A stretch of 64,000 nucleotides of DNA from Mycolicibacterium sp. MU0050 (GCF_963378085.1 NZ_OY726395.1:3100001-3164000), one strand, 5' to 3'. Counted from the first letter of the stretch, positions 36,367 through 45,570 are shown. Made by a program: numbers and translations. Notes: generated by a model from the letters alone, not told the origin.

Positions 36367-37482
36367 TCAACTGCGCCGAAGATGGGCCGCCAGCGCAGAC
36401 ACCATCTCCGCGATGGCCTGCCGCACCGCACCGCCCAACTCGTTGAAGTTCACGAAGCCGTGCAGCAGGGCAGTCTTGCGGCGCAGGTCCACCGGCACAC
36501 CGGCGGCCGCCAACGCCTCGGCGTAGCGCTCCCCCTCGTCGCGCAGCGGGTCGAATCCCGCCGTCAGCACCAGCGCCGGCGGCAATCCCGTCAGGTCGGG
36601 GGCGCGCAGCGGTGAGACCCGCGGATCGTCGGCGGCCAGGCCCGACCCCTCGAGATAGGCGGAGCCGCACCAATCGAGATCGCGCTGGGTCAGCACGAAG
36701 CCCTCGGCGAACAGCGCCCGAGATCGGCTGGGGGCGACGAGGTCCGTCCACGGGTAGATCAGCAGCTGTAACACCGGCTGCGGCACCGCTTCCGGGCCCG
36801 CATCGCGGACGAGCTGGGCGACCGTCGCGGCCAGCGCGCCGCCGGCGCTGTCCCCGCCGACCGCGATGCGCATCGGGTCGGCGCCCAGCCGGGCCGCGTT
36901 CTCGGCGGCCCAACGGTAGGCCGCATAGCAGTCGTCGACAGCGGCCGGGGCGGGGTGTTCGGGCGCCAGCCGATAATCCACGGACAGCACCTGGACCTCG
37001 GCGTCGCGGCAGATCAGCCGGCACAGCGCGTCATAGGAGTCCAGACCGCCCAGCACGTAGCCGCCGCCGTGGAAGAACACCAGCAGCGGCGGGTCGGCGG
37101 CGGCGGGCGGCCGATAGTGCCGGGCGCCGATCCCGGCGCCGCCGTCGGGTCCGGGGATCGAGAGGGCTTCCACCTGAATCTGGGCCGGCGCTCCCCCCAT
37201 GGCGACACACAGGTCCGTGAACGCCTGCCGACTGGTTGCCACGTCGTGCTCGTCGAGGACCAGGCCGGTCACGCCGTTCAGCCGCAGTGCCGCGACCAGC
37301 AGTTGCAGCGTCGGGTCCAGGGTGTTGCCGTCGATCACGACGGCTCCGCCGCCGGCCAGCATCCGCTGCAGACCGGCCGGGATCCGGGGTAGCACTTTCG
37401 GGGTGAGCTTCGCACCGACGCGGAGCACCGGCAGCGGCGGCCGGCGCTTGCGCTTCGGTTCGGGCGGCAAGGCATTGGTCAC
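36367..37482 (-). CDS. lipN: Hormone-sensitive-lipase family esterase (LipN homologue)
   Basis: A 371-aa alpha/beta hydrolase of the HSL (GDXG) family. The oxyanion motif is FFHGGGYVLGG (about 136-146), the nucleophile elbow is VGGDSAGGALA, and the acid/base residues are in AGFDPLRDEG and LLHGFVNF. VIDGNTLDPTLQ near the N-terminus is shared with Rv2970c (LipN), which hydrolyses short-chain esters. The GTG at 37482 is preferred to the ATG at 37584, because the homologue starts in the same place and the extra 34 residues look intergenic. It is divergent from the aldo/keto reductase gene. Confidence 0.88.
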   Translation of the reverse strand: MTNALPPEPKRKRRPPLPVLRVGAKLTPKVLPRIPAGLQRMLAGGGAVVIDGNTLDPTLQLLVAALRLNGVTGLVLDEHDVATSRQAFTDLCVAMGGAPAQIQVEALSIPGPDGGAGIGARHYRPPAAADPPLLVFFHGGGYVLGGLDSYDALCRLICRDAEVQVLSVDYRLAPEHPAPAAVDDCYAAYRWAAENAARLGADPMRIAVGGDSAGGALAATVAQLVRDAGPEAVPQPVLQLLIYPWTDLVAPSRSRALFAEGFVLTQRDLDWCGSAYLEGSGLAADDPRVSPLRAPDLTGLPPALVLTAGFDPLRDEGERYAEALAAAGVPVDLRRKTALLHGFVNFNELGGAVRQAIAEMVSALAAHLRRS

Positions 37483-37604
37483 ACAGCCGAAGGTAGCCGA
37501 CACCGCTCGAGCCCACACCCGTTCACTGAGTAAGATCAACAACTCGGATCGGTCCACCTCGCGGCCGAGCATCACCCGTAACACGTGACTTTCAGGCAGG
37601 TGCG

Positions 37605-38456
37605 ATGACGTCCAATGGCCAGTCGGCAGCAGCGGTTCCGGCGATCGGTCTCAATGACGAGAACACAATGCCCGCGCTGGGACTCGGCGTGGGCGGGCTG
37701 GATCCGGCGCAGACCGAGGCGGCCGTGGCGACCGCGCTCGAGGTCGGCTACCGCCTGATCGACACCGCGGCCACCTATGAGAACGAAGCCGCCGTGGGCA
37801 AGGCGATCCGGGAATCGGGCATCCCCCGCGCCGAGATCTTCGTCACGACCAAACTCGCCAACGCCGATCAGGGCTTCCAGACCGCGCAGGACGCCCTGAA
37901 GGTCAGCCTGGATCGCCTGGGCCTGGACTACGTGGACCTCTACCTGGTGCACTGGCCCAACACCAAGCTGGGCAAGTACATCGACAGCTTCGGCGGCATG
38001 ATGCGGTCCCGCGCGGACGGCCTTACCCGCTCGATCGGCGTCGCCAACTTCACCCCCGAGAACCTCACCGACCTGATGGACCTGACCTACGTGGTGCCCG
38101 CGGTCAATCAGATCGAGCTGCATCCCCTGCTCAACCAGGCCGAACTGCGGGCCGCCCACGCCGAGCACGGCATCGTCACCGAGGCCTACGCGCCGCTGGG
38201 CGTCGGCAACCTGCTCGACAACCCCGTCGTGACCGCGGTGGCCGCCGGCTACGAGAAATCCCCGGCGCAGGTGCTGATCCGGTGGAGTCTGCAACTGGGC
38301 AACGTCGTGATTCCCCGGTCGTCGTCGACCGAGCGGATCGCCTCGAACTTCGATGTGTTCGATTTCGCCTTGAGTGCCGAGGACATGGACAAGTTGACCG
38401 CTCTCGACAGCGGCACCCGGTTCCGGCCCGACCCGGAAACCTATTCCGGAGTTTGA
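37605..38456 (+). CDS. Aldo/keto reductase
   Basis: A 283-aa NADPH-dependent aldo/keto reductase. The catalytic tetrad is visible: Asp in [12 protein letters not shown], Tyr in the same segment, Lys in [12 protein letters not shown], and His in [10 protein letters not shown]. The cofactor-binding end [26 protein letters not shown] is present. It is the homologue of Rv2971, an essential M. tuberculosis AKR implicated in aldehyde detoxification. Divergent from lipN with 122 bp between starts. It ends 6 bp before the convergent FAD monooxygenase gene. Confidence 0.93.
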   Translation: MTSNGQSAAAVPAIGLNDENTMPALGLGVGGLDPAQTEAAVATALEVGYRLIDTAATYENEAAVGKAIRESGIPRAEIFVTTKLANADQGFQTAQDALKVSLDRLGLDYVDLYLVHWPNTKLGKYIDSFGGMMRSRADGLTRSIGVANFTPENLTDLMDLTYVVPAVNQIELHPLLNQAELRAAHAEHGIVTEAYAPLGVGNLLDNPVVTAVAAGYEKSPAQVLIRWSLQLGNVVIPRSSSTERIASNFDVFDFALSAEDMDKLTALDSGTRFRPDPETYSGV

Positions 38457-38462
38457 TCCGGT

Positions 38463-39863
38463 TCAGGCCCGCGCGGCCGCGGCGGCCTCGGGGGCCGTCA
38501 CGGCGCGGGACGCCTCGGTGCGACGCCGCCGATTGACGGCCGCCACCCGGCCGACGAACCTCGGGTCGAACAGGCTTGCCGGCGGGTCGACGAGACCGGT
38601 CACCTTCATGAACTGCGCGTGCACCGCGGCGTCACTCTCACAGGCACGCAGCACCCAGTCCGAATAACGCTGGGTGAGTCGGGTCGCGATGGAACGGCGC
38701 CCCACCACCTCCGGGAAGGCGAGATCCGAGCCCGCCCCCAGCCGCCAGGCCACCCCGATGGCCTTCGCCGCCGCGTGAAAGTAGCGGCGGGACAGCGCGG
38801 TATCGCCGCGGCGCAGCGCCGAGCGCAGAGCCAGCGCCTCCATCGCCGCGACCGACATGCCTTGGCCGTAGATCGGATTGAAGCTGCACATGGCGTCGCC
38901 GGTGACCAGCAGCCCGTCCGGGAACCGACGCATCTTGTCGTAGCGCCGCCACTGACTCGACGGCAGCCGATGCTGCACCACCGGCGCCAGTGGCTCACCG
39001 GCCGCCACCGCAGCCAACACATGTGGCGGGGCAAAGTCCGCCGCGTACGCCAGCATTCCGGTCAGTCCGCGGGGCGGTTGGCGCCCGCACATCCCGAAGA
39101 CCGTGAAGATCCACGTGTCATTTTCGTTGTGGTTCATGGCCATTCCCGTCGGTCGCCCCGGCGCCGGGCCGATCAGGACCACCTCCTGGCTCAGCGCGCC
39201 CGCGGGTAGCCGCAATGATTGGCTGACGTAGGTGGTGCGTACCGCGATGTGGTCCTCCGGCGGCCGCTCGTACCCGAGGCTCTCCAGGAAAGCCGGTGTG
39301 TGGGCGGCGCGGCCCATCGCGTCGAGCACCAGATCCGCCGTCAGCACCTGCTCGCCGCCGTCGGCGGTGGCGATCCGCACGCCGGTGACTCGACGGCCGT
39401 CGTCGCCGGCCACCAGTCCGAGCACTTCGCGTCGATCGAGAATCGTGGCGTTGGGCAGTTCGGCGACGCGGCGGCGGACCTGAGCCTCCAGCAACGGCCG
39501 ACTCGGTTGGTACATCCCAATCCAGTTGCCGGCCAACGGCGATTGCCCCGTCGGCACCATGCGGTGACCGCCGAAGGAGGTGTGCAGCCGGGACAGATCG
39601 CCGTCGCGCCAGACGGGGGCGCCTTCGGCGACCAGCTGCTCCAGGATGCCGGGGAACAGTTCTTCCAGGGTTTGCGCCCCGCGCGCCAGCAGCGCGTGGG
39701 GGTGCCGCCACTGCGGGACGCCTCGGCGCGGGGCCGATCCATCGCACAATGCGTCGCGCTCCACCAACGTCACCCGGTCGTAGAAATCTGCGAGGACGGC
39801 CGCGCCGAACAGCCCGCCCATGCTGGCCCCGAGTACGACGGCGTGATCACCAAGTTTGTTCAT
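38463..39863 (-). CDS. FAD-dependent monooxygenase/hydroxylase
   Basis: A 466-aa flavoprotein with the GR2-type Rossmann start HAVVLGASMGGLFGAAVLADFYDRVTLVERD (about 7-37), DLVLDAMGR in the middle and the second FAD motif GDAMCSFNPIYGQGMSVAAMEA (about 320-341). It resembles hydroxylases of the geranylgeranyl-reductase/aromatic monooxygenase type often found next to secondary or lipid metabolism. GGAAGGGGAGG precedes the ATG at good spacing. It has no counterpart between Rv2971 and Rv2972c in M. tuberculosis and belongs to an accessory pocket. The substrate is unknown. Confidence 0.8.
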   Translation of the reverse strand: MNKLGDHAVVLGASMGGLFGAAVLADFYDRVTLVERDALCDGSAPRRGVPQWRHPHALLARGAQTLEELFPGILEQLVAEGAPVWRDGDLSRLHTSFGGHRMVPTGQSPLAGNWIGMYQPSRPLLEAQVRRRVAELPNATILDRREVLGLVAGDDGRRVTGVRIATADGGEQVLTADLVLDAMGRAAHTPAFLESLGYERPPEDHIAVRTTYVSQSLRLPAGALSQEVVLIGPAPGRPTGMAMNHNENDTWIFTVFGMCGRQPPRGLTGMLAYAADFAPPHVLAAVAAGEPLAPVVQHRLPSSQWRRYDKMRRFPDGLLVTGDAMCSFNPIYGQGMSVAAMEALALRSALRRGDTALSRRYFHAAAKAIGVAWRLGAGSDLAFPEVVGRRSIATRLTQRYSDWVLRACESDAAVHAQFMKVTGLVDPPASLFDPRFVGRVAAVNRRRRTEASRAVTAPEAAAAARA

Positions 39864-39971
39864 CGGAACACCTCCCCTTCCAGGGTCAGGCGCGCGGTGG
39901 GACGGGCCTAGAGTGATCGGCTACTCACTCTCTTCAGCAAATCTCGACACAGCTTCCACAGCCGTGTACAC

Positions 39972-39987
39972 TCGAACGTATGTTCGA
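39972..39987 (+). promoter_or_regulatory. Perfect mycobacterial SOS (LexA) box over the start of the 13E12 gene
   Basis: TCGAAC-GTAT-GTTCGA is an exact match to the mycobacterial LexA consensus TCGAAC-N4-GTTCGA. It overlaps the ATG (39980-39982) of the HNH gene, so LexA bound here would block transcription at or close to a leaderless start. Damage-inducible control of 13E12 genes through such boxes is known in M. tuberculosis. Confidence 0.85.
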
Positions 39988-41569
39988 AGGGTCTTCGCCG
40001 GGTGAGTTGGTCACGGTGGTCGAGGACGCTTGCCGTGCGGAGGCGGCGATCCATGCTCGGCGGGCGGCGGCGATCGCGGCGTTGTTGTGGCGGCGCACCG
40101 CTGAGGCCGAGGGCCACGACCGCGACGATCCGGGTTATGCGTTGATCACCGGGTTCAACCGCACGTGTGCGGAGGTGGGTGCGGCGATGAACACCGCCCC
40201 GTTTTCCGCGCGGCGCCTGGTGGCCCAGGCCGAGGCGCTCGATGTCCGGTTGCCGCGGGTGGCGGCGCTGTTGGCCGAGGGGAAGATCAGCTGGTCGGAG
40301 ACCGCGGCGATCATCACCGGCACCGACTACGTGGCCGCCGAGGTGATGCCCGCGGTGGATGCCGCGGTGGCCGAGAAGATCACCGGCTGGGACTGCTGGT
40401 CGCGGCGGCGGCTGCTCAACGCCGTCGCTGCCACCGTCAATGCTCTCGATCCCGAGGCCGCCAAGGAGCGCCGCAAGACCGCCGACACCGACCGCCGGGT
40501 CAGGCTCACGACCCAGCCCAACGGGATGGCGCGCCTGGATGCCCAGCTGGGTGCGCCGGCGGCGGTGCTGTTCGATCGGCGCCTCACCGAGATGGCCCGT
40601 GGGGTCTGTGGCGAGGATCCACGCACCCTGGATCAGCGTCGCGCCGATGCGATGGCCGCCCTCGGTGAAGGCCGCTCGACGCTGGTGTGTGGCTGCCCGA
40701 ACGCGGAGTGCCCCGCGCGCGTCGAGGCTTCGGCCGCCAGTGGGCGGGTGGTCATCAACGTCATCGCCAGCGCTGAGACGCTGACCGGCCGCAGCGAGGA
40801 TCCGGGCTATCTCGATGGTTACGGGGTCATCGATGCTGTGCAGGTTCGTGCGCTGGCCGAGGCCGGGGCGGTGCTGCGGCCGACCGCCAAACCCGGGGCC
40901 GAGGCCGATGAGGTGTTGCGGCATCAGCCCGGTGCGGCGGTGGCCCGTTGGGTCCGGTGCCGCAGTCTGACGTGCAGTTTTCCGGGGTGTAACCGGTCGG
41001 CCTGGCGTGCTGATCTCGACCACACGGTGCCGTTCGATCACCGGCATCCCTTCGGTGGTGGCTGGACGTTGGCCGGCAACCTCGATGCGAAATGCCGTGA
41101 ACATCACCGGTTGAAGACCTTCCACACCGGTGCGGGTGGCTGGCAGAACACGCAACGTCATGACGGGACGGTGGAATGGATCTCGCCGACCGGGCGGGTC
41201 TACCGCAGCACCCCTGACGGTGCCGAGCTGTTTGCCGACATCGCCGTCGCGTGTGCGACGCCGGCGCCGTTGCCGCGTAACCGTCAGGCCGAGAAGGCCC
41301 GCCGCACCCGCCTGGCCCGCGAGGGGTTGGCGGTCAAACGTGCGGCCAACACCGAAACCCAACGCCTCAACGAGGCCCGCGCCCAGGAAATCGACCTACG
41401 CCAATGGCGCAACGAAGTCCGCCGCCGCCTGCACCTGCTCAAAGGCGCCCCCAGCACCAGCCCCTTCTGCAGCTGGGTCAACGACCCACCCGAAGACGAA
41501 ACCATCACCGCCGACTGGCGACCCCCACCACCAGAACCCACCCCCGACCACGACCAACCACCCTTCTGA
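39980..41569 (+). CDS. 13E12-family HNH endonuclease (DUF222)
   Basis: A 529-aa protein with the DUF222 helical region (about 1-330; AAIAALLWRRTAEAEG, RRLVAQAEALDVRLP) and a C-terminal HNH domain: CSFPGCNRSAWRADLDHTVPFDH, then GNLDAKCREHHRLKTFH (about 333-383). A Pro-rich tail ends it. This is the REP13E12 family, repeated in mycobacterial genomes, where one copy serves as the attachment site of prophage phiRv1. The ATG lies inside an SOS box, so expression should rise after DNA damage. No Shine-Dalgarno can be seen; the transcript may be leaderless. Biochemical function is unproven; nuclease activity is inferred from HNH residues. Confidence 0.9.
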   Translation: MFEGSSPGELVTVVEDACRAEAAIHARRAAAIAALLWRRTAEAEGHDRDDPGYALITGFNRTCAEVGAAMNTAPFSARRLVAQAEALDVRLPRVAALLAEGKISWSETAAIITGTDYVAAEVMPAVDAAVAEKITGWDCWSRRRLLNAVAATVNALDPEAAKERRKTADTDRRVRLTTQPNGMARLDAQLGAPAAVLFDRRLTEMARGVCGEDPRTLDQRRADAMAALGEGRSTLVCGCPNAECPARVEASAASGRVVINVIASAETLTGRSEDPGYLDGYGVIDAVQVRALAEAGAVLRPTAKPGAEADEVLRHQPGAAVARWVRCRSLTCSFPGCNRSAWRADLDHTVPFDHRHPFGGGWTLAGNLDAKCREHHRLKTFHTGAGGWQNTQRHDGTVEWISPTGRVYRSTPDGAELFADIAVACATPAPLPRNRQAEKARRTRLAREGLAVKRAANTETQRLNEARAQEIDLRQWRNEVRRRLHLLKGAPSTSPFCSWVNDPPEDETITADWRPPPPEPTPDHDQPPF

Positions 41570-41577
41570 GGGTGCCG

Positions 41578-42417
41578 CTATGGGCGCCAGTCAGCGGTTC
41601 GCGCACGGTCAATAGCGGCCTCGGTACCGAGTTCATAACGTAGTTCGGGGTTGTCGACGTAGGTTTGCACATACCGGAACAATTGGTAGGGGTCGACATC
41701 GAACGGCCGAAAGTCGATTTGGATCATCGGGATATTCGGCAAACGTTCCATACGCCATATGCGCGTTGTATCTCGACGAATCCAGTGGGCGTTGGCATAC
41801 CCGCCTACAATGACGACCGGCAAACTCTCATAACCGATGAAGGTCATCATCACCCCGGCGATATCAGGCCAGTCCAACCGGGACTCGAAGCTCCAACCAC
41901 GGTGCGTAATTCCCCGACCTGACAAGGTAATTCGCCCACGGCGGATGCGTCCGGCCGCCACGGTGATGAGGAACGACACGAACACCATTCCCATCGCGCC
42001 CGCTATCACGGCGGCACCGGGGAAACCCCTGTCCTGATGGATAGGTATCTCAATGGCCGCCATGACGCAGAAAACCGCAAAACATGTCATCATGGCAATG
42101 AGGATGACGAACGGCCATAGTGCATAACGGATCTCGGCCCCCGGCACACCGTCAACCTCGACCCGGCGGATCGCAGCCGAAAGCTCTATGCGTCGGTAGC
42201 GGCCGACTATCGGGAATACCGCCATCAGAGCGACTGCTAACGCGAACAGCAGGCAGTATCTCAGCGCAGTAAGGTTTCCCTCTCGCGCGGCCATGATGCC
42301 GAGGATCGCCGAGATAACTGCTATTGCAGTCGAACCCGCAACCGTGGCCCACAAGCGCGTATCGGCACGTGTATTTCCGGACCCTTCGTGGCGATTCGGA
42401 TTCTCAGAAGACTGCAT
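41578..42417 (-). CDS. Hypothetical membrane protein with four predicted helices
   Basis: A 279-aa protein I do not recognise. Hydrophobic helices are LWATVAGSTAIAVISAILGIMAA, ALRYCLLFALAVALMAVFPIVG, LWPFVILIAMMTCFAVFCVMAAIEI and GAAVIAGAMGMVFVSFLITVAAG. A soluble C-terminal part follows (GRGITHRGWSFESRLDWPDIAGVMMTFIGYESLPVVIVGG), resembling the PH-like 'bPH' cytoplasmic domains that follow such helices in small actinobacterial membrane proteins. The ATG at 42417 overlaps the 3' end of the small gene upstream by 14 bases, so they are probably coupled. GC is visibly lower than in the neighbours, suggesting transfer. Confidence 0.7.
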   Translation of the reverse strand: MQSSENPNRHEGSGNTRADTRLWATVAGSTAIAVISAILGIMAAREGNLTALRYCLLFALAVALMAVFPIVGRYRRIELSAAIRRVEVDGVPGAEIRYALWPFVILIAMMTCFAVFCVMAAIEIPIHQDRGFPGAAVIAGAMGMVFVSFLITVAAGRIRRGRITLSGRGITHRGWSFESRLDWPDIAGVMMTFIGYESLPVVIVGGYANAHWIRRDTTRIWRMERLPNIPMIQIDFRPFDVDPYQLFRYVQTYVDNPELRYELGTEAAIDRARTADWRP

Positions 42418-42619
42418 TCCACGCACTCTTCGCCAGGCCACCGATGGCGCTACCGACGCTGTCGATACCGTTCTCCGGTCCCACCCCACGCACAGGAACC
42501 AGGCTGCCGATCGCAGCGCCGGCCCGCACGCCCGCCGCGAGGGCCTGGTCAACGCCTTTACCGTTCGTCCCGCCCTTATCCCCGTCATGCCTCACTGTGC
42601 GGGAGGCCAGAGCCAGCAT
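42404..42619 (-). CDS. Small Gly/Ala-rich hypothetical protein
   Basis: Candidate 71-aa gene: MLALASRTVRHDGDKGG, then a glycine/alanine-rich part (ALAAGVRAGAAIGSLVPVRGVG and SVGSAIGGLAKSAWNAVF) with small-residue spacing like glycine-zipper helices. The end SAIGGLAKSAWNAVF looks like a real C-terminus. Its 3' end overlaps the membrane-protein start by 14 bases. AAGGGTGG, part of the 15-bp repeat, sits about 10 bases before the ATG and could serve as ribosome-binding site. Function unknown; a toxin-like or membrane-active peptide is possible but nothing proves it. Confidence 0.45.
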   Translation of the reverse strand: MLALASRTVRHDGDKGGTNGKGVDQALAAGVRAGAAIGSLVPVRGVGPENGIDSVGSAIGGLAKSAWNAVF

Positions 42620-42635
42620 CACACCAACCACCCTT

Positions 42636-43346
42636 CTAAGCCGCGGGGCAGGTGGCTGCCGCGTCCCGCAGCACCCCCGCGGACGGCGCGTCCACCGGCA
42701 ACTCGTACCCACGCAGCACCTCGATGAACTGCATCGCGTACTGGCAGTGGAAGGCGGTGTTCGGCGGCATCCAGGTCGCCGGTTCGGCGTCTCCCTTGTC
42801 CTGATTGGCCTGTCCCTGCACCGCCAGCAGGTTGGCGGGATCGTTGGCGAATCGCTTGCGCTGCCGGTCATCCCAGTGCCGCGCCCCGAGGTCCCAGGCC
42901 AACGCCAACGGCACCAGGTGGTCGATCTGGACCGACGCGCCGGTCTGATTCCCACGCACGAAAGCCACCGTCGCATTGGTGTACGGGTCGTGCAGGGTGC
43001 CGGTGGCGACCGCCGTCGGGCAACGCGTGATCGCGACGTAGGTCTTGTCCACCAGGTCCCGGTCGAGGATGTCGTTGCGGGTATCGCACCCGTTGCGCCC
43101 ACCCGGGGCCGCGTTGTCGTCATCCCAGGCGTCACCGAAGGCCGCCCGGTGATAGTCATAGCCGCGAATCCGCGCCGGGATCACCGCGATTCCGGCCAGC
43201 ACGTCCACACCGGGTGCCACGGTCGGCGGCGCGTCGGCCGCCTGCGCAAGGCTGTCGCGATCGCCGGCAGCAACCACCACCTGAACAGCCACCACCACCG
43301 CCAGCACCGCAGCCGCGACCAGCCAGAGCAGCGACGTCCGCCTCAC
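42636..43346 (-). CDS. Exported or membrane-anchored HNH-family protein (DUF1524, Rv2972c homologue)
   Basis: A 236-aa protein with an N-terminal hydrophobic helix (SLLWLVAAAVLAVVVAVQVVVAAG) that exports or anchors it. The globular part contains the DUF1524/GmrSD-type HNH signature: VQIDHLVPLALAWDLGA with the His-His-like catalytic DH, RFANDPANLLAVQGQANQDKGD with Asn, and CDTRNDILDRDL. The GTG at 43346 overlaps the recG TGA (GTGA). Secreted nuclease activity is the family expectation. In mycobacteria it always accompanies recG (Rv2972c-Rv2973c). Confidence 0.85.
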   Translation of the reverse strand: MRRTSLLWLVAAAVLAVVVAVQVVVAAGDRDSLAQAADAPPTVAPGVDVLAGIAVIPARIRGYDYHRAAFGDAWDDDNAAPGGRNGCDTRNDILDRDLVDKTYVAITRCPTAVATGTLHDPYTNATVAFVRGNQTGASVQIDHLVPLALAWDLGARHWDDRQRKRFANDPANLLAVQGQANQDKGDAEPATWMPPNTAFHCQYAMQFIEVLRGYELPVDAPSAGVLRDAAATCPAA

Positions 43347-45568
43347 GACTTGTCCAGGTACTCGATGCGGTCGGTGTCGCTGAAGGGCGCGGCCAGCAGC
43401 GCCATCCCCTGGTTCGCGGGATCCTGCGGATACAGTTCCGTGCAATATTCGCGCGCGGTGTCGATGAGTTCCCGGTGCTCGATCAGTGATAGCAGGCGCA
43501 ACCCGTAGGCCCGGCCGGATTGGTTGCGGCCCAACACATCTCCCTCACGCCGCTCTGCCAGGTCCAGGTCGGCGAGTTCGAACCCGTCCAGGGTCGACGC
43601 GACGGACCGCAGCCGCGACCCGGCCTTGGAATGCTCGGGCAGATCGGTCACCAACAGGCACAGGCTCGGATGCGTGCCGCGGCCGATGCGTCCCCGCAGC
43701 TGATGCAGCTGGCTGATGCCGAACCAGTCGGCGTCGACCACCACCATCACGGTGGCGTTCGGCACGTCGACCCCGACCTCGATGACCGTGGTGCACACCA
43801 ACACGTCGATGTCGCCGGCGCGGAAACCCGCCATCACGGCGTCCTTCTCCTCGGGCGTCAACCGCCCATGCATCAAACCCAGCCGCAGCCCCGACAACGG
43901 TCCCCGGCTCAGCCGCGCATAGAGGTCCACGACGGCGGTGGCCGTGCGCTTGCCCTCCTCGGCGGAACTCGCCGCCGGCTTGTCGTCGTCGTCGATACGT
44001 GGCGCCACCACGTAGGCCTGCCGGCCCGCCGCGACCTCCTCGGCCACCCGCTGCCACGCCCGCTCCAACCAGGCCGGCTTCTGTTGGGCGAAGATGACGT
44101 TGGTGGCAATCGGCTGGCGACCGCGCGGCAGTTCCCGCAGCGTCGAGGTCTCCAGATCGCCGTAGACGGTGAGCGCCACCGTGCGCGGGATGGGCGTCGC
44201 CGTCATCACCAGCAGATGCGGGGTCACACCGTCACGGGCCTTGGAGCGCAGCTGGTCTCGCTGTTCCACCCCGAACCGGTGTTGCTCGTCGACGACCACC
44301 ATGCCGAGCCGGTCGAACTCCACCACGTCCTGCAGCAGCGCGTGGGTCCCGATGACGATCCCCGCCTGTCCCGAGGCGATCTGGTCCCGCGCATCGCGTT
44401 TCGCGGCCGCCGACATCGACCCGGTCAGCAGCGCGACAGCGGTGGCCTCATCGTCGCCGCCCAGCTGACCGGCCATGGCCAACGGGCCCAGCACATCGCG
44501 GATGGAACGGGCGTGCTGCTCGGCGAGGACCTCGGTGGGCGCCAGCATGGCGCACTGGTAGCCGGCGTCGATCATCTGCAGCATGGCGAGCAGCGCCACC
44601 ACCGTCTTCCCTGAGCCGACCTCGCCCTGCAGCATCCGGTTCATCGGGCGGGTCTTCGCCAGCTCACCGGAGATCACGTCCAGCACCTCGTTCTGGCCAC
44701 CGGTGAGCTCGAACGGCAGCCGCAACAACAGCGCCGACCGTAAACCGTTGTCGCGCAACGATGCTGCGGGTCCGGCCTCGGACAGCTCGCCGAAGCGGCG
44801 CTGCGCCAGCGCCCACTGCAGTCCGACCGCCTCGTCGAAGCGCAGTCGGTGCAGCGCCCGTTCCCGCGGCGCCGGATTCTCGGCCAGATGAACGGCGCGC
44901 AACGCCTCGTCCTCGGACACCAGATCCAGTTGGCGCCGAATCGATTCCGGTAGCGGCTCGGGCACCGGGTCCAACACGGCCAGCACCTGCCGGACACACC
45001 CGTAGATGTCCCAGCTCTGCAATTTCGAGCTGGCCGGATAGATCGGAAAGAAGTCCCGTTCGAACACCGACAGGTCGAATTCACCGTCGCCCTGTGCGGA
45101 TTCGGCGATCTTGACCAGCGACTTGGTGCCGCCGCCGGCCTTACCGGTGGGCGAGTCCAGGATCAGAAACCCCGGATGTGTCAGCTGCATGGTGCCGCGG
45201 AAGTAGCCGACCTCCCCCGACAGCATCACCTTGGTGCCCTTCACCAGGATGCGCTTGAGGTACTTGGCGTTGAAGAACGTCGCGGTGACCTTGGGCCGCC
45301 GATCCCCCAGCGTCACCACCAGATACTCGCGGTACGGCGCGCGATTCATCTTGCGCAGATCAGCGTGGGAGATGGTGTCGACGAAAGTGATGTGTTCGCC
45401 CTCGGCGGGCGGCTCGTCGTCCTCGCCGAGCACCGTCGACCCGCGGCTGTACTTGCGCGGGTAGTGGCGCAGCAGGTCGTCGACGGTACGGATCGCGAAC
45501 GTGGCCTCCAGCAGGTCGGCGGCCTTCTTGCCGACGATGAAGTCCAGCGCGTCCCCGAGTGTGGCCAT
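43343..45568 (-). CDS. recG: ATP-dependent DNA helicase RecG
   Basis: Superfamily 2 helicase that regresses stalled forks and branch-migrates Holliday junctions. The 741-aa protein has an N-terminal wedge/OB domain (about 1-180; KGTKVMLSGEVGYFRG), motif I LQGEVGSGKTVVALLAML, motif II DEQHRFG (DExH variant), motif III VMTATPIPRT, and C-terminal motifs V-VI (VCTTVIEVGVDVPNATVM, QLRGRIGRG). ATG at 45568, directly after the DAK2-protein gene (2 bp). Coupled by GTGA to the HNH gene downstream. Confidence 0.96.
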   Translation of the reverse strand: MATLGDALDFIVGKKAADLLEATFAIRTVDDLLRHYPRKYSRGSTVLGEDDEPPAEGEHITFVDTISHADLRKMNRAPYREYLVVTLGDRRPKVTATFFNAKYLKRILVKGTKVMLSGEVGYFRGTMQLTHPGFLILDSPTGKAGGGTKSLVKIAESAQGDGEFDLSVFERDFFPIYPASSKLQSWDIYGCVRQVLAVLDPVPEPLPESIRRQLDLVSEDEALRAVHLAENPAPRERALHRLRFDEAVGLQWALAQRRFGELSEAGPAASLRDNGLRSALLLRLPFELTGGQNEVLDVISGELAKTRPMNRMLQGEVGSGKTVVALLAMLQMIDAGYQCAMLAPTEVLAEQHARSIRDVLGPLAMAGQLGGDDEATAVALLTGSMSAAAKRDARDQIASGQAGIVIGTHALLQDVVEFDRLGMVVVDEQHRFGVEQRDQLRSKARDGVTPHLLVMTATPIPRTVALTVYGDLETSTLRELPRGRQPIATNVIFAQQKPAWLERAWQRVAEEVAAGRQAYVVAPRIDDDDKPAASSAEEGKRTATAVVDLYARLSRGPLSGLRLGLMHGRLTPEEKDAVMAGFRAGDIDVLVCTTVIEVGVDVPNATVMVVVDADWFGISQLHQLRGRIGRGTHPSLCLLVTDLPEHSKAGSRLRSVASTLDGFELADLDLAERREGDVLGRNQSGRAYGLRLLSLIEHRELIDTAREYCTELYPQDPANQGMALLAAPFSDTDRIEYLDKS

Positions 45569-45570
45569 CG

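Larger units (their letters stand above)
41553..42637. repeat. 15-bp direct repeats (41553-41567 and 42623-42637) flanking two unknown genes
   Basis: ACCAACCACCCTTCT occurs exactly at 41553-41567, covering the last codons of the 13E12 gene, and at 42623-42637, next to the stop of the exported HNH gene. The 1055 bases between hold a membrane-protein gene and a small gene with lower GC than the surroundings. The repeat may mark an insertion or a recombination between two HNH-gene tails. No transposase or integrase is present. Confidence 0.5.

Noticed and set aside
41568..42622. Insertion sequence between the 15-bp repeats
   Set aside because: There is no transposase, no terminal inverted repeats, and 15 bp is unusual for a target duplication. 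Kept only as an insertion of unknown mechanism.
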